Positions 1 through 11,999 of a stretch of DNA of 64,000 nt are shown in pieces. Under the pieces are notes generated by a model. The model was not told where the DNA came from, did not search any database, and worked only from the letters and a program-made list of their open reading frames with translations. Every line of letters starts with the position of its first letter. Position 1 is the first letter of the stretch. The DNA is from Phaseolus vulgaris (taxonomy: Eukaryota > Streptophyta > Magnoliopsida > Fabales > Fabaceae): the NCBI RefSeq assembly GCF_000499845.2, contig NC_023753.2:1364001-1428000 (forward strand), read 5' to 3'. Position numbers and translations under genes: made by a program.

Positions 1-236
1 GGGTTCCCTTGGCGTATCGCGATCAGTGCGCGCATTTGCTCATCCCTCTCAACAAGTGCAGGCAAGCCGAGTTTTACCTCCCATGGAAGTGCGAGAACGA
101 GCGCCACTCCTACGAGAAGTGCGAGTACGAGCTCGTCATGGAGAGAATGCTTCAGATGCAGAAGATCCGTCAGGAACACCAAAAGTCCGACGCCACACAA
201 CCGCTAATCCTCGTCCCCAAACCCGCCAATGCCTGA
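1..236 (+). CDS. NDUFB7: NADH dehydrogenase 1 beta subcomplex subunit 7 (B18), 3' end
   Basis: This is the C-terminal part of the B18/NDUFB7 accessory subunit of mitochondrial complex I, which sits on the intermembrane-space face of the membrane arm. The reading frame is open from base 3 to the TGA at 234-236 and gives about 77 residues. Two CX9C motifs are visible, CAHLLIPLNKC and CENERHSYEKC. These form the twin-CX9C (CHCH) fold that is oxidised by the MIA40 import pathway. The tail is charged (ERMLQMQKIRQEHQKSD) and ends in PKPANA, as in plant B18 proteins. The 5' part lies outside the window. The apparent TTG start at base 9 is an artefact of truncation. Identity rests on the Cys spacing and the surrounding sequence, and I am confident of it. 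Confidence 0.93.
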   Translation, partial: VPLAYRDQCAHLLIPLNKCRQAEFYLPWKCENERHSYEKCEYELVMERMLQMQKIRQEHQKSDATQPLILVPKPANA

Positions 237-560
237 TTCCTTTTCCTCTTCCTCTCGCTGTAAGTTTTTTTCCAATTTGCATCGTCTGCGCCTTTTTCTT
301 CTTGTCAATTTCTCGCCACGTAGCTGATCGGCCTCTAGGATTGGTGGATTCGCGGTTCTTAATTGTTCCGCGGTGTCCGATTCACGTTCTTGTACCGATT
401 AGATTGCTAATTAGGATTATTAGGGCTGCTGCTCAGTTTGCGCCTCTATTATGGAATTAATCCCTTTTCCCGGTCTGTGGTGGAGTTCTTTTGATTGTAC
501 TATTATGTTATCACTTTGTGTAGTGTTTTGGGTTCACGTGACTTGATTGTGTTTTGGCTG
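237..560 (+). other. Probable 3' UTR and downstream flank of NDUFB7
   Basis: This T-rich non-coding sequence follows the NDUFB7 stop codon. It contains no conserved ORF. A 144-codon frame at 26-460 overlaps the gene in another phase and is a shadow. The true poly(A) site cannot be fixed by eye. Confidence 0.45.
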
Positions 561-1440
561 AAAAATCGCTCCTGATACTATTCCATGTTGCAAATGGTGA
601 TGATTTGCTCCTGATAACCAACCTTGATTTTTAGGAGCAGTATTGAAGACTGTTGGTTTGGGGTAGTGTGCAATGTATCGTTGAACCCAATGCTGGTTGA
701 TGGGGAGTAGTTGTAGGACTAAGGATTGTAACCTTGAGCTTTATGTTGGTACTGGATATAGTACTAATATGGTTAATTTGGCTGGCTTTGTGTGTGGTAA
801 TCAAAATATTATTCTGTCTTTGTTTCGAAAGTAAACATCAATATTCGAGAGTTTGTAAGATACGAAAGAGGTGCTTGTTGAAATCAATATGAATGAATCT
901 GCGAAAGAGTATGGTTATATATTAAGTGTAATGGGAACCTCTTAGATTATAAACTCTGGTTTTTCAGTTCCGTCTGCTTTTCACTCTTCTGGCTTCCTCG
1001 TGACTCTTTTGCTCTTTTTCTGTATGTTCCTATGAGCAGTGAGCATGGTTGGGATTTCAAATCCATAACCATTAATTGTAAAAAATTATTTTGGATTTTT
1101 TAAACTACTTTAAATTTAGTTTTGGTTTTAAGTCGTAATTTGAGCTCCTAGTCGAGCTCACAATGAGTAGTTGATGATGAGCCAACGGCATTTTTGGTTG
1201 TGGTCATGTAGACGATGACGAGCTAACGCCACCCTGGCCAAGGCTAATTAAACAGTGTCTTGACCAAATGATGATGTATTATGATGGTCATTGATTTTGG
1301 ATTTTTTAAAATCCAAGAAAATATCCTATTAATTGAATTGGATTTATAATCCATCCATTAAAATGGATTCAAAATGGTTTTGTTTGGAGTGGGTATGGAT
1401 TGATTTGGATTTCTTGCATAGCCTTTTTCTTGTGGATTTT
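561..1440. other. Intergenic sequence, no gene seen
   Basis: AT-rich intergenic DNA. A 16-base string (TTTTGGATTTTTTAAA) occurs near 1088 and again near 1294. The second copy is part of an imperfect palindrome at 1297-1316. This may mark the end of an old transposon, but I cannot define one. Confidence 0.5.
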
Positions 1441-1810
1441 GCTTCTGTGAAGCACGGACTTCCTCGTGTCCCTCCCAACACGACATGGAAGCAGTGTCGG
1501 CCACAATTTCATAATGTGCCGTCTACACATCACTCTGCTTTACCAACCCTCTCTCCTTTTCCTTCTCAGTTTTGTTGTGTGAACCACGAGTGAGTGACGA
1601 CGGGTTTTCTTCAGTTGATATGGCTGCTGGTCGACCTCTTCCAAGCCAAATGACGAGGTATAGCTTCTAAGTAAAGCCAAACGACGTGGTATAGCGACTA
1701 AGTATAGTTGTGGAGGAGGGAGATGCTGATGAAAATGCATGGTGCAGGTGACAGGCCAAACGGTCATAACGCGTTGCACACCGAAGCGGCATGCTAACAA
1801 GGATTGGATG
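1441..1810. other. GC-richer patch with a 31-bp imperfect tandem repeat
   Basis: The base composition rises well above the flanks. Frames of 86 codons are open on both strands (1333-1593 + and 1540-1800 -), but neither encodes anything I recognise. A 31-bp unit starting AAGCCAAAYGACG is repeated with a few mismatches at 1643-1673 and 1674-1704. It may be a transposon fragment or a decayed gene piece. Confidence 0.4.
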
Positions 1811-2518
1811 CAACTTTTCTTTTTGAAACGGAAAAAACAAACTCGTTTTAACTTTTTTTATTTCAACCTTTCTTTCAAACAGTATTTTTTGGATGTCTTT
1901 CAGATACAGTAATTCTATATTAACATTATTTTCTCACATTTACGAAGAAAAGAAAGAGAAAGGTGAAATAAAAATGACTGAAGTGTAAAAAGATATTGTA
2001 CGCAAAATTAGAAAAAAAAAGGTACTGTGAAAATAGTATTTTTAGAACAAATTAAGCTTAATTTTTTTAATGTTTTTATATGTGCGTGTGTTTTTTTTAT
2101 GTATATGCTGTTTCCCTGTAGTTTATGTTTTTTTTAGTTTGCCATGTGATGTCCGAATCCGTGCAACATAGTTTTACTTTGATTATTAACTATTTTCTTC
2201 GAGACACAGTAAGAGGCTGTGCTTTCTTAGGCCTACGATGCTCGAAATCAACTTCTAATTTAAGTGATGGAGGAAACAAACAATTTTTGTAAAGATAAAT
2301 AAATAATCTGAAGCAAAATTTATGAATAGGTGAGTTTAGCATGCAGTATCTGTAATTCTGTTGGTATATTCTCCAAGCTGGATGTGTGGTGATATTTATA
2401 TTATGCGTTTCTGATTAGACTCTGGTTTGCCAAGTGGAAATGATCAATGATGTATAACTGTTCTGCATTATTATAAGTAATAACAAAGGGGAATTTTTTC
2501 CTAGTAGAGTAGCACTGG

Positions 2519-2561
<43 letters not shown>

Positions 2562-4760
2562 TCAAGGTCTAAATTTGTAGATTTCATTTCCACCTTCATA
2601 GTTTTTACATAATCTGTTGGTCTTCTTAACCCTCCCCTGGCTGGCCACACTCACACACAAATCTCTATTTACTTTATTGAGTTTCTAAATATTTTTTTGG
2701 TTCGTGTATTTTGACAGGAACCATTGCTTGGGACTGATGTTATTTCATGTTTTGCTATTGTATGGATCAAAGTTACCTTGGAATGTTTGTCCAAAGACTA
2801 CTTCAGACTTTTTTATACTTTTTTAGCTATTTCTTCTGTCATGGACCCATGTTTCTGCTTGGAAGGAATAAAATTTGTTGTTAACATTTCATAGACATAC
2901 TAACTGATTGGTTTCACCCACATCTTGTCCATGCCCCTTGATCATTTTCAATAGCTTACTATTTTTAGATATTTAGTTGCCAGATTGAGATGTGATTCCA
3001 AAAGACCTGGCTGGTGATATAATCTAACAATGTAATTAGGCATTTGAATGAGGTTTGAGGTAACACTGTCTACATCAGTTTTGAGATGGTATCATTCAAT
3101 ATAGAATTCTGAAAGACGATGATTTACTATAAAGGAATAAAGGGGTTTTAAGTTGCAAATTCGCAATGGTGAAGTAATAATAGTACAATTTCATGAAACC
3201 AATTTCAATGACAATGTCTGGGAAGAGAAATAAAATAAATTCATTCTTTTGATTGCATTTTCAAACCCTTGGTTGAAGTTTGACCAGTGAATACTCCTGA
3301 GGTTTATGAATATCCGCATCCAGTTCATTTCAGTGTACAAAAATGTCTGACCAATCTCAGAAGTTAGAGGATTTTATGGTTTTTGAAATTTTCATCCTCT
3401 TATGAGTCTTGACTTTAGCTTTTAAAATTACGAAGCTTCTTTTAGATTGTAATAAGAATGATACTTTTCTACCCTGATTGGTTGAATTCGTCCAGATTGG
3501 GTTAAAAGGAGTACAATCTTTGTCAAAAAATTCAATAATGTTTTCTGGATGCCCAAAATGTCTTCATCTTAACTTCTGTAACCATAGTTTAGCAGAAACA
3601 TTATTTTCAAGTGAGTGTTGATGGAAATTTTGCAAATGTACTTTTTAAAACCCCTCTAGCAAAAGAAATTGTACATCAGTTTCTTTTAAATTTTATAAGT
3701 AAACAGAAGCAAAGGAATTCTATTCCAGGACTTTGAGTTGAAGTAGGGCCACTGCAGCATTACCTAAAGGAATTGGCACTGCTATTCGATGTGCCAATTA
3801 TCTCTATTTGCTCACAAATTGTGTACAATTGTAGCAACTTTTATGCAACCTTTTCTGCACAACAGGTGCCAACTTAAAGGAACCATGGACCTTTACACAG
3901 TTGCCTACCATCTTGGGCTTGGACCATCTTTTAACACTCTTTTCCAAAAACACTTTTATCATATAACTTTTTTACAACTTGGAATTAACTTAGGTATAAG
4001 ATAACATGTAGAAATTTTATTATATAACTTTTCCAAAAAAATTCTTAAGTTTTATTTTTAATTTCTACGTAAATTAGTTCTGACTAACCAAGAAGTCAAT
4101 TTTTTTTCATATTTTTTCTTTTCTAGAAACATTTTACTAAAAATCATCCAAACAGACCCGTAGTTACAACACATCTAGAACAGAAAATAAATAAATAAAA
4201 GGTGTTGACTATTTGATGAATTAGAAAATACATAAAATATATTTTGTCTCTTTAAAATAATTAGAGCTCGGTCTTGGTTCTTTTAAAAAAATTGTCTGTT
4301 TTTTAATCTTCTAATTTTGAAATTTCGTACTCTAAGCGATTGAAAAGCATAAAGTGAGTGAAAAAAATGTTTAGAAAAATATAAAAATACATTTTAAAAT
4401 TAGAGGAACTAGAATAAAAAAAAAGATAAATTGGAATTTAAATATTTTGCTGAAAAAATGCTTTGGTCCCAAAAAAAAAACTTGTTATATTTTTGTTCAC
4501 TTGTCCCTTAAAGCTAGCTAGAATAAGTGGAATGTATACCGTGATGGACCTACTTGGAATGATTGTGGACAATTGCACCTCCTATTATTCCAAAATTGTA
4601 CGAAAATAAGTCAAAAATATTTATTAGTGTATCCCTAAATGTATACATTAACTTATTATTGAACGAGGGACTCTTATATTAATATAAAGTGTGTAGAATC
4701 TTATAATATATTGTAATATTGTTTAAGGTATGATATATAAAATTCCTAAAATATTAAATA
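1811..4760. other. Intergenic sequence with an (AT)n microsatellite
   Basis: Non-coding AT-rich DNA. The only clear structure is the (AT)19 run at 2520-2558, listed separately. The frame at 3789-4004 (+) has no recognisable homology and weak coding character. Confidence 0.5.
2520..2558. repeat. (AT)19 microsatellite
   Basis: An uninterrupted dinucleotide run of about 19 AT units. It is probably length-polymorphic. Confidence 0.95.
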
Positions 4761-4765
4761 AACTT

Positions 4766-5090
4766 AAAAAAGTTATATTATTTTCATCTCTCTTAACTTT
4801 AAATATATTTTGTTAGGGTTCTCTAAACTTTAAACATATTTTGTAGATTTCTTTAAAACTTAAACTTGTTTTTAGTCCTTATTATGAATGAAAAAAATTA
4901 TGTTAATGATGGTTTTAATATGGTGTTAATTATATATCTAACAAAATTATTTTTAATCATAAAGTTACCTGTTAAAGTCGTCATTCATATCATTTTTTTT
5001 TTATCTTTCTCACTAACAAAATCTAAAATACATGTTTAACTTGTAGAGAGACAAAAATAACTTGAATTTTTTAATGACATATTTAACATA
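4766..5090. repeat. Possible fold-back (MITE-like) element
   Basis: The left side (AAGTTATATTATTTTCATC..., followed by ATTTTGTTAG) resembles the reverse complement of the right side (CTAACAAAAT... ending GACAAAAATAACTT). The arms are diverged and no clean target-site duplication was found. It is either an old MITE or chance similarity in AT-rich DNA. Confidence 0.35.
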
Positions 5091-7869
5091 TTTGAAATTT
5101 TCCCAGAACACAAAACCACACTATTCCCTATTATTTATTGTTTACTAAATAATTTTTCTCATATTGGCTCGTGTGTTGAATAAAAGTGAATAGAAAATTT
5201 AGAGTTTTAAAAGTTATGTTTGGTGTGAAGGGAATGAATAATGATTGAAGAAGAGGTACCTACCACCTTGACTTTACATTCTCAAGGCATTGAATTTGGA
5301 TTAGGTTAAAACCAAAACTTTGAATTTAATCAATTTATTGTCGTGTCTCTCTGTGCTTTTTAACCAAAAACACCTTCTCCCATGTACAAAACTTTATCAA
5401 ATACCCAACTTTTGACATCTTTTGCCTTCAAAATAAACTCTTTACATAAAAAAATGTTATATATACCTTTTATATATATATATATATATGATTGTTTAGA
5501 GTGCTTTGCAATACAGTGAAGATGCATGCATATGCATGCGTGTGACATAACTTTTTTTATCATTTACTTTATTAGTAAAAATAAATAAATAAATATGAAT
5601 TATTTAAGAATGATTCAACACTTACACTTGTACAAAGTAGAAAAATAAAATAAAAAAATTACACATCCCTATTTAACTCAAGCAAACAAAAAAATAACAT
5701 GCTATACTCCAAAAATATTATACCAACACAACCAAATAAACTCACACGTGACAAAAGCTAAAGGGCATAAACATAACTAATATCCAAAATATAAACAATT
5801 ACCAAAAACAAGACTTTCTAGAGATCCTTTACAAAAATCCACACAATATTCATCACAAACACACTCAAATCTCAAATTACTTTACTCTTAAACCCTAAAC
5901 TTTAAACTCTAATCCAACTTCAAAGGTCTGCTGTAAAAAACGTCTTCTTATTAAACGTACAAACACACGCTCAAATCTTAAATTTCTTGACTCATAAACC
6001 TTAAACTTTAAACTCTCAACTCTAACTTCAAAAGTCCGTTGTAAGAAAACATAGCGTACAAAACATACAATGTGTGACTTTTTTTTTTATCAACAATAAA
6101 TAAATAAAATAAAATGAGACACTTCGAAGATGTTCTAACCCTTATACAAAAAATCAAAAATAAGTTTTCTAACACCTACCAACCAATGATCCAACAAACA
6201 CTACAGTACAAACCAAAATAATAAACCAGCTCAAGATATAGAAATCTAACATACAATTACCTCAACCCACCAAAGAGATCACACCATCACTATATAACAT
6301 AACATTGATGTGAAGTTGGATGGTATTGTTAGGAGTATTGTTATTTATTTAGTAGAATTTAAAAAAGGGTTATACAGTAAAATATTTGCATACATATATA
6401 TAGTATATATATATATAGTATGTGCGATTTGACGTGAAGAGTGTTTATGATCTAACTAAACTTATTTAACTAAACTTATATTCCTTATAATAATGTGAAG
6501 CCACACACCAAAGTGACACGTGACAATTGCATGCAATAATTGTAATTAGCAAGTCAAAGAATGCAGTTTAATCCATAATCTTGACTAATTATTATGATAA
6601 TGAGAGAATGATACACACATGAACATCAACATGAACACCAAGAAGTCAATGAAAGCACTTTATTGGGTAAAGTAAAGTAATAGCAGCACACATTCTTGTG
6701 CAATCCAGTGAATATGTGATGACTAATTTGTCTCCATCTTCAACCTTTTGCTTTTCTTTAATCCTTCAACATTTTCAGAATTAGGTTTTCTTTTGTTTTC
6801 ATTCCTTAATTATATGCACGTAATTGACTCTACAAACTTCCAATGCATATATTATTCATTACTTATGACCTAATCATAAGCCCTTGGTGCCATGCATTTT
6901 CATTTTGGTAAGTTTCTTGTAATCTTTATATTTATTCAATTGCTTCTCTTGATGAAAATGGAAAAGTGTTGATTTATTTACTCTATATATTAGCATCATT
7001 CTACACTCTACCTTTTCCTGTTTTCTCAATCATGCTGACGCTTCTTGTGTGTCTAAATCACCAACAAAAACCTTCGATATTGCTGCCTTTCATTAATCTT
7101 TCTTTCTTTTCATTCTCAAACTATTAATAACCTTCTTTTTTTTCTTATTTTATCATAAATAAAGACAATATTAAACATTAAATATGGATATTTATGTTAA
7201 GAAAGAGTGATCTGAATTATTCAGAAAAGGGGATTAAAAAAAAAGTCTTTTACTTTTTTAGCTTAACATTTGGTGAGTTTATAATTTGTTTATATTTATA
7301 TGAATTTTAAAGTTTGATGTGATGATATAACTAGTTGTGATTAATGATGGTTTTTTTTATTGTTTTTAAAATTTGATCCTGTAAATTAAATTTTTTTAAT
7401 TATAATATTATTTTCATTTTAGTTTTAAAACTTGTAGAAAAAAACCACCTTAAAATTGAAAAAGAAAAATTTATTACTATAAAAACTTAAATACTCAATT
7501 AAAAACATTGATATTAGTAGACAACATAATAATGCCTAAGTGGTTTGTATTATAATGAATTGAACATTTATGACAAGATGAACTCTTCTCTATACACTTT
7601 ATAAGTATTCTCGATACGAGATCATCTCTCCAACAAAATTATTATGAACATTAAATTTATTTCTCTGTACACTTTCTAATGCAGTATATATTTAATACTA
7701 GATTCAAAAGTATTATTAGCTTAAAAAATACTTTGGTGTGTGTTAATTTACGTATTTGGTAAAAAAAATGAGTACATGAAGTTGTGAAATTTGTTAACTT
7801 AATTACAATTTTTTTTATCGGTAAAAATAAATAAATAAATATGACTTATTTTAATAGTGATCCAATTTT
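5091..7869. other. Intergenic AT-rich DNA with LINE-tail-like fragments
   Basis: No gene was seen. Three similar strings, a T-run followed by ATC and then repeats of AATAAATAAATA, lie near 5551, 6078 and 7810. Read on the minus strand they look like LINE 3' ends (TTGATAAAAA plus an A-tail), so they may be short retroposon tails. A short (TA)n run lies at 5471-5489. Confidence 0.4.
5855..6060. repeat. Diverged ~105-bp tandem duplication
   Basis: A block beginning CAAACACACTCAAATC at about 5855 recurs as CAAACACACGCTCAAATC at about 5960. Both contain CTTTAAACTCT and an AACTTCAAA-G-TC motif in the same order. Copies differ at several positions and by small indels, so the duplication is not recent. 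Confidence 0.6.
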
Positions 7870-8205
7870 TATATAAAATAATAAAGGTAACTTAGGTTTG
7901 GGAGACATTTGGATTGTAGTGGTGAGTGAGATTTGGTGTCACAGGAATAAGATCATTTTTAAAAGTGGAGTGTTGGATCACTATGAGATCAACTCAGTTG
8001 AAGATTTGGTTTTGGATTACTTCTAAATTCTTCTCCACTTGTTTCTCTTATCCTAATAGATGTCTCGATCCTTTGACTTGTCTTTTCTCGATTTAGCTTA
8101 TTTGTGTTTATGTTAGGTGGACGGGGTTTGGTGTGTGGTTGTTTAGAAGGTGTTGTGTTGTATGGCTGATTTAGTCTTTTGTATATGGGTTGGATCACCC
8201 CTAAA

Positions 8206-8280
<75 letters not shown>

Positions 8281-8305
8281 CTTTCTTGTTGATAAAAAAA
8301 AGACA
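7870..8305 (+). mobile_element. LINE non-LTR retrotransposon, 3' end remnant
   Basis: The frame across about 7911-8025 reads SEIWCHRNKIIFKSGVLD. This matches the tail of plant L1-type LINE reverse transcriptases (pattern IWxxRNxxxFxxGxxD, after the zf-RVT region). A frameshift near 8022 moves the rest (YPNRCLDPLTC) into another phase, so the element is dead. The following untranslated tail contains GGTTGGATCACCC, a long (TA)n tract, and then TTGTTGATAAAAAAAA, a typical LINE A-rich terminus. Only the extreme 3' portion is present, as expected from 5'-truncated insertion. Confidence 0.7.
8207..8277. repeat. (TA)35 microsatellite in a LINE 3' tail
   Basis: About 71 bp of uninterrupted TA, the longest in the window, embedded in the 3' UTR of the LINE remnant. 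It creates spurious IYIYIY frames on both strands. Confidence 0.95.
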
Positions 8306-8316
8306 AACACACATCT

Positions 8317-8440
8317 TGTTGGAGATCCCACATCGACTAGAGATTAGAGCCTTTCATACTATATAAGTAGGTGCAAATCTCACCCCATTGAGCCGGTTTT
8401 ATGGGGTTGAGTTAGGCTTAAAGTCCACTCTTTCGTAACA
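8317..8440 (+). mobile_element. LTR-like / TRIM-like legume repeat, short copy
   Basis: The segment begins TGTTGGAGATCCCACATCGA and ends GTAACA, so it has TG...CA-type ends. It contains CTATATAAGTAGGTGCAAA, which resembles an LTR core promoter, then GAGCCGGTTTTATGGGG and GGCTTAAAGTCCAC. The same ordered blocks occur on the opposite strand at 16402-16601. The family looks like the short LTRs of TRIM/SMART-type legume elements. No internal domain or second LTR is adjacent, so this is a solo or truncated LTR. Confidence 0.6.
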
Positions 8441-9304
8441 CATCTCTCCAAAACTAAACAAAACGAATAGAAAGCATCAATTACATATGCAGTCAACACC
8501 AACTAAAATCGCAAAAATATCAAAACTCTACCCGACCATGTTATAAATAACTTTTAATCAAATAGATAGAAACCATTGTGTTTACATGGAAGTGGAGAAA
8601 GTTAGAGCATGATATGAATATGGAAATAGCATGTAATATTTTAGAAAAGAAAGTTTTACTAGGTAGGAGGAGAACAGTGTTTTGCAAAACTGTAGACACA
8701 TATTGAAATCAGAGAAGCGTGTTTTTTACTCTTCAATAATGCAGTTCAAAATAGAAGTGTTTTGTCGCATGTAATTGTGTCTAATGGTCCCTTTATTTCT
8801 TTATCAAACACTTTGTCAAAACAAGTGGGCAAACAAAAGTATGGGGTCAAAACAATTTGTCTTTTCCCTAATTCCTAAACCAAAGATCCTACAATGAAAG
8901 GACCCTACAATTAATTGTGAAACAGTGTGTTTTATTTAGCAGCATGCCTTGATTTAAGTGTGTTTTAAGGAATTTAGGGTTTGTTAGGTGCCCTTGAATG
9001 GAGGAAGGTGCGTGTGGAAAGAATAAGGAAGAAAGTGGGGTTTGTTTTGTTGTTTATATCTTTATTGACAAAATGGTTTCTTTGCCCAAGAATGTCAAAC
9101 CCAATTTGGGGCGTAGCAGCTTCTGCATTCTGGAACAACAACACGTGCATCCTCTAAACCAATTTCACTTAACTCATTCCATTTCCTTCATCACTTTATC
9201 CAAATCCAAATCAAATTTATAATTACGAGGTTGTTTGATTCCTATTCTCAGAACACAACTTTGTCTGAAGTGAAGAAATCATCATCAACCAACACCTTTA
9301 GTGT
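8441..9304. other. Intergenic sequence, no gene supported
   Basis: No recognisable coding sequence. A 74-codon frame at 8998-9222 has no homology I can name. Confidence 0.5.
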
Positions 9305-9899
9305 ATATGAAGTCAAAATTAACGATTTTAATTCAAAAATTACATTTGGGTCGGGTCGTGAAGAAATTTGGATTTGTAGAAACTCTATTATTTTTAATAG
9401 GGGTGCGGTTAATGCGTCTGAAGTCTGCATTTTGATGCAAGTAAATGTTTGGTCTTTGATTTTTACAATATTTAACACTAATTAAGTTTTATTTTTTGGC
9501 TGGTGTTTGAAACCTTTGGAATGTATGCGTTTGATTATTTGATGCTCTTTAGTTTTTTACCATGGTTTGTGTTTTTGCTTGATTGATTTGGAGAGTCCTA
9601 ATATGAAGTCAAAATTAACGATTTTAATTCAAAAATTACATTTGGGTCGGGTCGTGAAGAAATTTGGATTTGTAGAAACTCTATTATTTTTAATAGGGGT
9701 GCGGTTAATGCGTCTGAAGTCTGCATTTTGATGCAAGTAAATGTTTGGTCTTTGATTTTTACAATATTTAACACTAATTAAGTTTTATTTTTTGGCTGGT
9801 GTTTGAAACCTTTGGAATGTATGCGTTTGATTATTTGATGCTCTTTAGTTTTTTACCATGGTTTGTGTTTTTGCTTGATTGATTTGGAGAGTCCTAATA
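9305..9899. repeat. Perfect 296-bp tandem duplication
   Basis: Bases 9305-9600 and 9601-9896 are identical by eye over the full 296 bp. Three more matching bases follow before divergence at 9900. Both copies carry the LINE-derived coding remnant (EIWICRNSIIF) and its downstream untranslated sequence. Zero divergence in a neutral region points to a very recent duplication, or to an assembly artefact. Confidence 0.95.
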
Positions 9900-9960
9900 G
9901 ATGTTGGATTAAGTTTTTCATTGTATATGGATTGTTCACCCTTGAAGTGATTCGTGTTTA
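9345..9960 (+). mobile_element. LINE non-LTR retrotransposon, second 3' end remnant
   Basis: The frame 9231-9485 includes EEIWICRNSIIFNRGAVNASEV, the C-terminal signature of plant LINE reverse transcriptases. It is followed by a LINE-like 3' UTR with GGATTGTTCACCC, comparable to GGTTGGATCACCC in the other remnant. The body of the element is missing and the segment has been internally duplicated in tandem. Confidence 0.62.
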
Positions 9961-10149
9961 TATATTTGTTATTGTTCATAAACAAAATTAAAAAATACAT
10001 TAAAGTTTATATGAATAACATACTTTAAAAGACAACTTTAATATTAAATAAAAATAATTTAAATTATGTTATGCACGACTTATTCAATCTCATAATAATT
10101 TACATTTATATTTCCACACATAATATATAAATTAAGTAAAAAATTATAT

Positions 10150-10186
<37 letters not shown>

Positions 10187-11990
10187 CAATCTGTACTAAA
10201 ATCTTAATCCTTAAATAACCTCGCAAACTTATAACTAGCTTTTATGGATTTCGAAATAACACCAAAAGCAAATTCAATAAAAAGTGGAACCTAAAGATGA
10301 AGTTACTTAAAATGAAAGAAAGAGCATAGTAGGATCTCAACTAGGCTATTAGACCCTTTGCATATTTATTATAATTCAAACCCTTACTTCTAACAAACAC
10401 CATAATAGGGTCTTAACAAACACCATAGTATATTTATTATAATTCAAACTCTTACTTCTACTTTGTCCAAAAATTAATTTCATTGAAGACATCACAAATT
10501 TAAACATTATTTAGAATCTAACTTAAAATCTATTAATTTTAAATGATGAATTTTTATCTATTTTTTTTTTATTCACTGACTTAAGTATCCGAAATTTTTT
10601 TCAAGTAGATCTTCCTCTTTTATCGAAAACGAATTGAAAGTTCGTTCTTCACATCTTTATCGAATTGCACTTCCCAAATTTATAATTTATTTTTCATAGA
10701 AACATTCTTTAAATTGAAAAATCTACACTAATAGTTACTCATATTTAAAGAAATTTTAAATTTTCATAAGACAAGTTTCAACATCAAATAACTTAACCAT
10801 TTGTAATCAATGATTATTCTGATTAAATAACTCACTTTTATACATTAAATTATCAATGATAATAATGAAAAGTTATCGTTCTCATATACACACATTAAAA
10901 TTCGAATAATATATTTAAATCACGAAACTGGCACAAGTTTTTTACAAAAGTTTTAATTTAAATATCTTGTGAATTTTGAATTGCTATTACTGTAACTAAT
11001 TTGAATAAGGCGAGAACCGGTTGTATGTTTAACAGAATTACTTTAAAAAGAATATAAATTGAAATTCTAAAATATGTTTAATATATATTATAATTTTAAC
11101 TATTTAATTTCATTTATAAAATTTTATAATTTCTCAAAAGTTGTTTAAGAATGTCTTTAGTTTTTTACGCTTTTCTCTTGTCGGAAAGTCATAACTTAGA
11201 GATTCATAAATTTGTTGACTTTCTTATACCATATGTTCAGAAAAAAAAAATACTTATAATAAAAATATCATTTTATAATTTTTCAAATTTTTTTACCTTT
11301 TTATATATAAAAAAATAATAAAAAATATAAGAAAAAAAATGTTTTTTATACTCTTACGTATATATTACATCACACCTCAGTATAGAAAATATATATGGAG
11401 TTTCTCTTTCCAATTACAATCTAATTATGTAAGATATTAATAATGAGATTTTATAATTATTAAATTAATTAATTAAGTACAATATCGTCAAATATTACAT
11501 ACAATAATTACATATAATTTGATAATTATTATTTTTTTAATATCATATAAATTTATATTTTAATAAAAATTCACTGTCTTATTTCCTATATTTCTTATTA
11601 TAATATAGGTCTTAAAATCTGAATCAGATAGATTTCCTTAATTTTATTTTAATTGCATAATATTCTATGAAAAGTAGATATGGAGATTTAGTAATAAGTC
11701 AAAAAAAATATTACATCATAGTTTTTGGAATGAAACTTTATATAATGATAACATTTTTTTAATTTGTTTTTGTGCTTTTATTGAGTGAAAGGACTATTAT
11801 TATCGATTAAAATAATATTTAATTTTTTATTGTAATTTAGTATTTATTATAGTTTGGATTATATGAAAAAAAGAAGAGAGAAGAGGCGACACATGTGCCG
11901 AGGCACATTACCGTTTGCCTGCTCACGCCAAAGGTACCGGCGGCCTCGAGGCCAGCCCCTCTCGCTCCTCTTCTTTTTCAATTTGTTTTG
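9961..11990. other. AT-rich intergenic DNA
   Basis: Very AT-rich sequence without a supported gene. It contains an (AT)20 run at 10152-10191 and, near 10375-10450, an imperfect repeat around ATTTATTATAATTCAAAC. A short GC-rich island (about 11885-11965, with GGCACATTACC and GGTACCGGCGGCCTCGAGG) breaks the composition abruptly. Confidence 0.5.
10152..10191. repeat. (AT)20 microsatellite
   Basis: Uninterrupted AT dinucleotide run of about 40 bp. Confidence 0.95.
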
Positions 11991-11999
11991 ATTTTAACA

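Noticed and set aside
26..460. 144-codon plus frame overlapping NDUFB7
   Set aside because: It runs in a different phase through the NDUFB7 exon and 3' UTR and has no family features. It is a shadow frame.
7989..8347. Frames encoding long IYIYIY repeats on both strands
   Set aside because: These are translations of the (TA)n microsatellite, not proteins.
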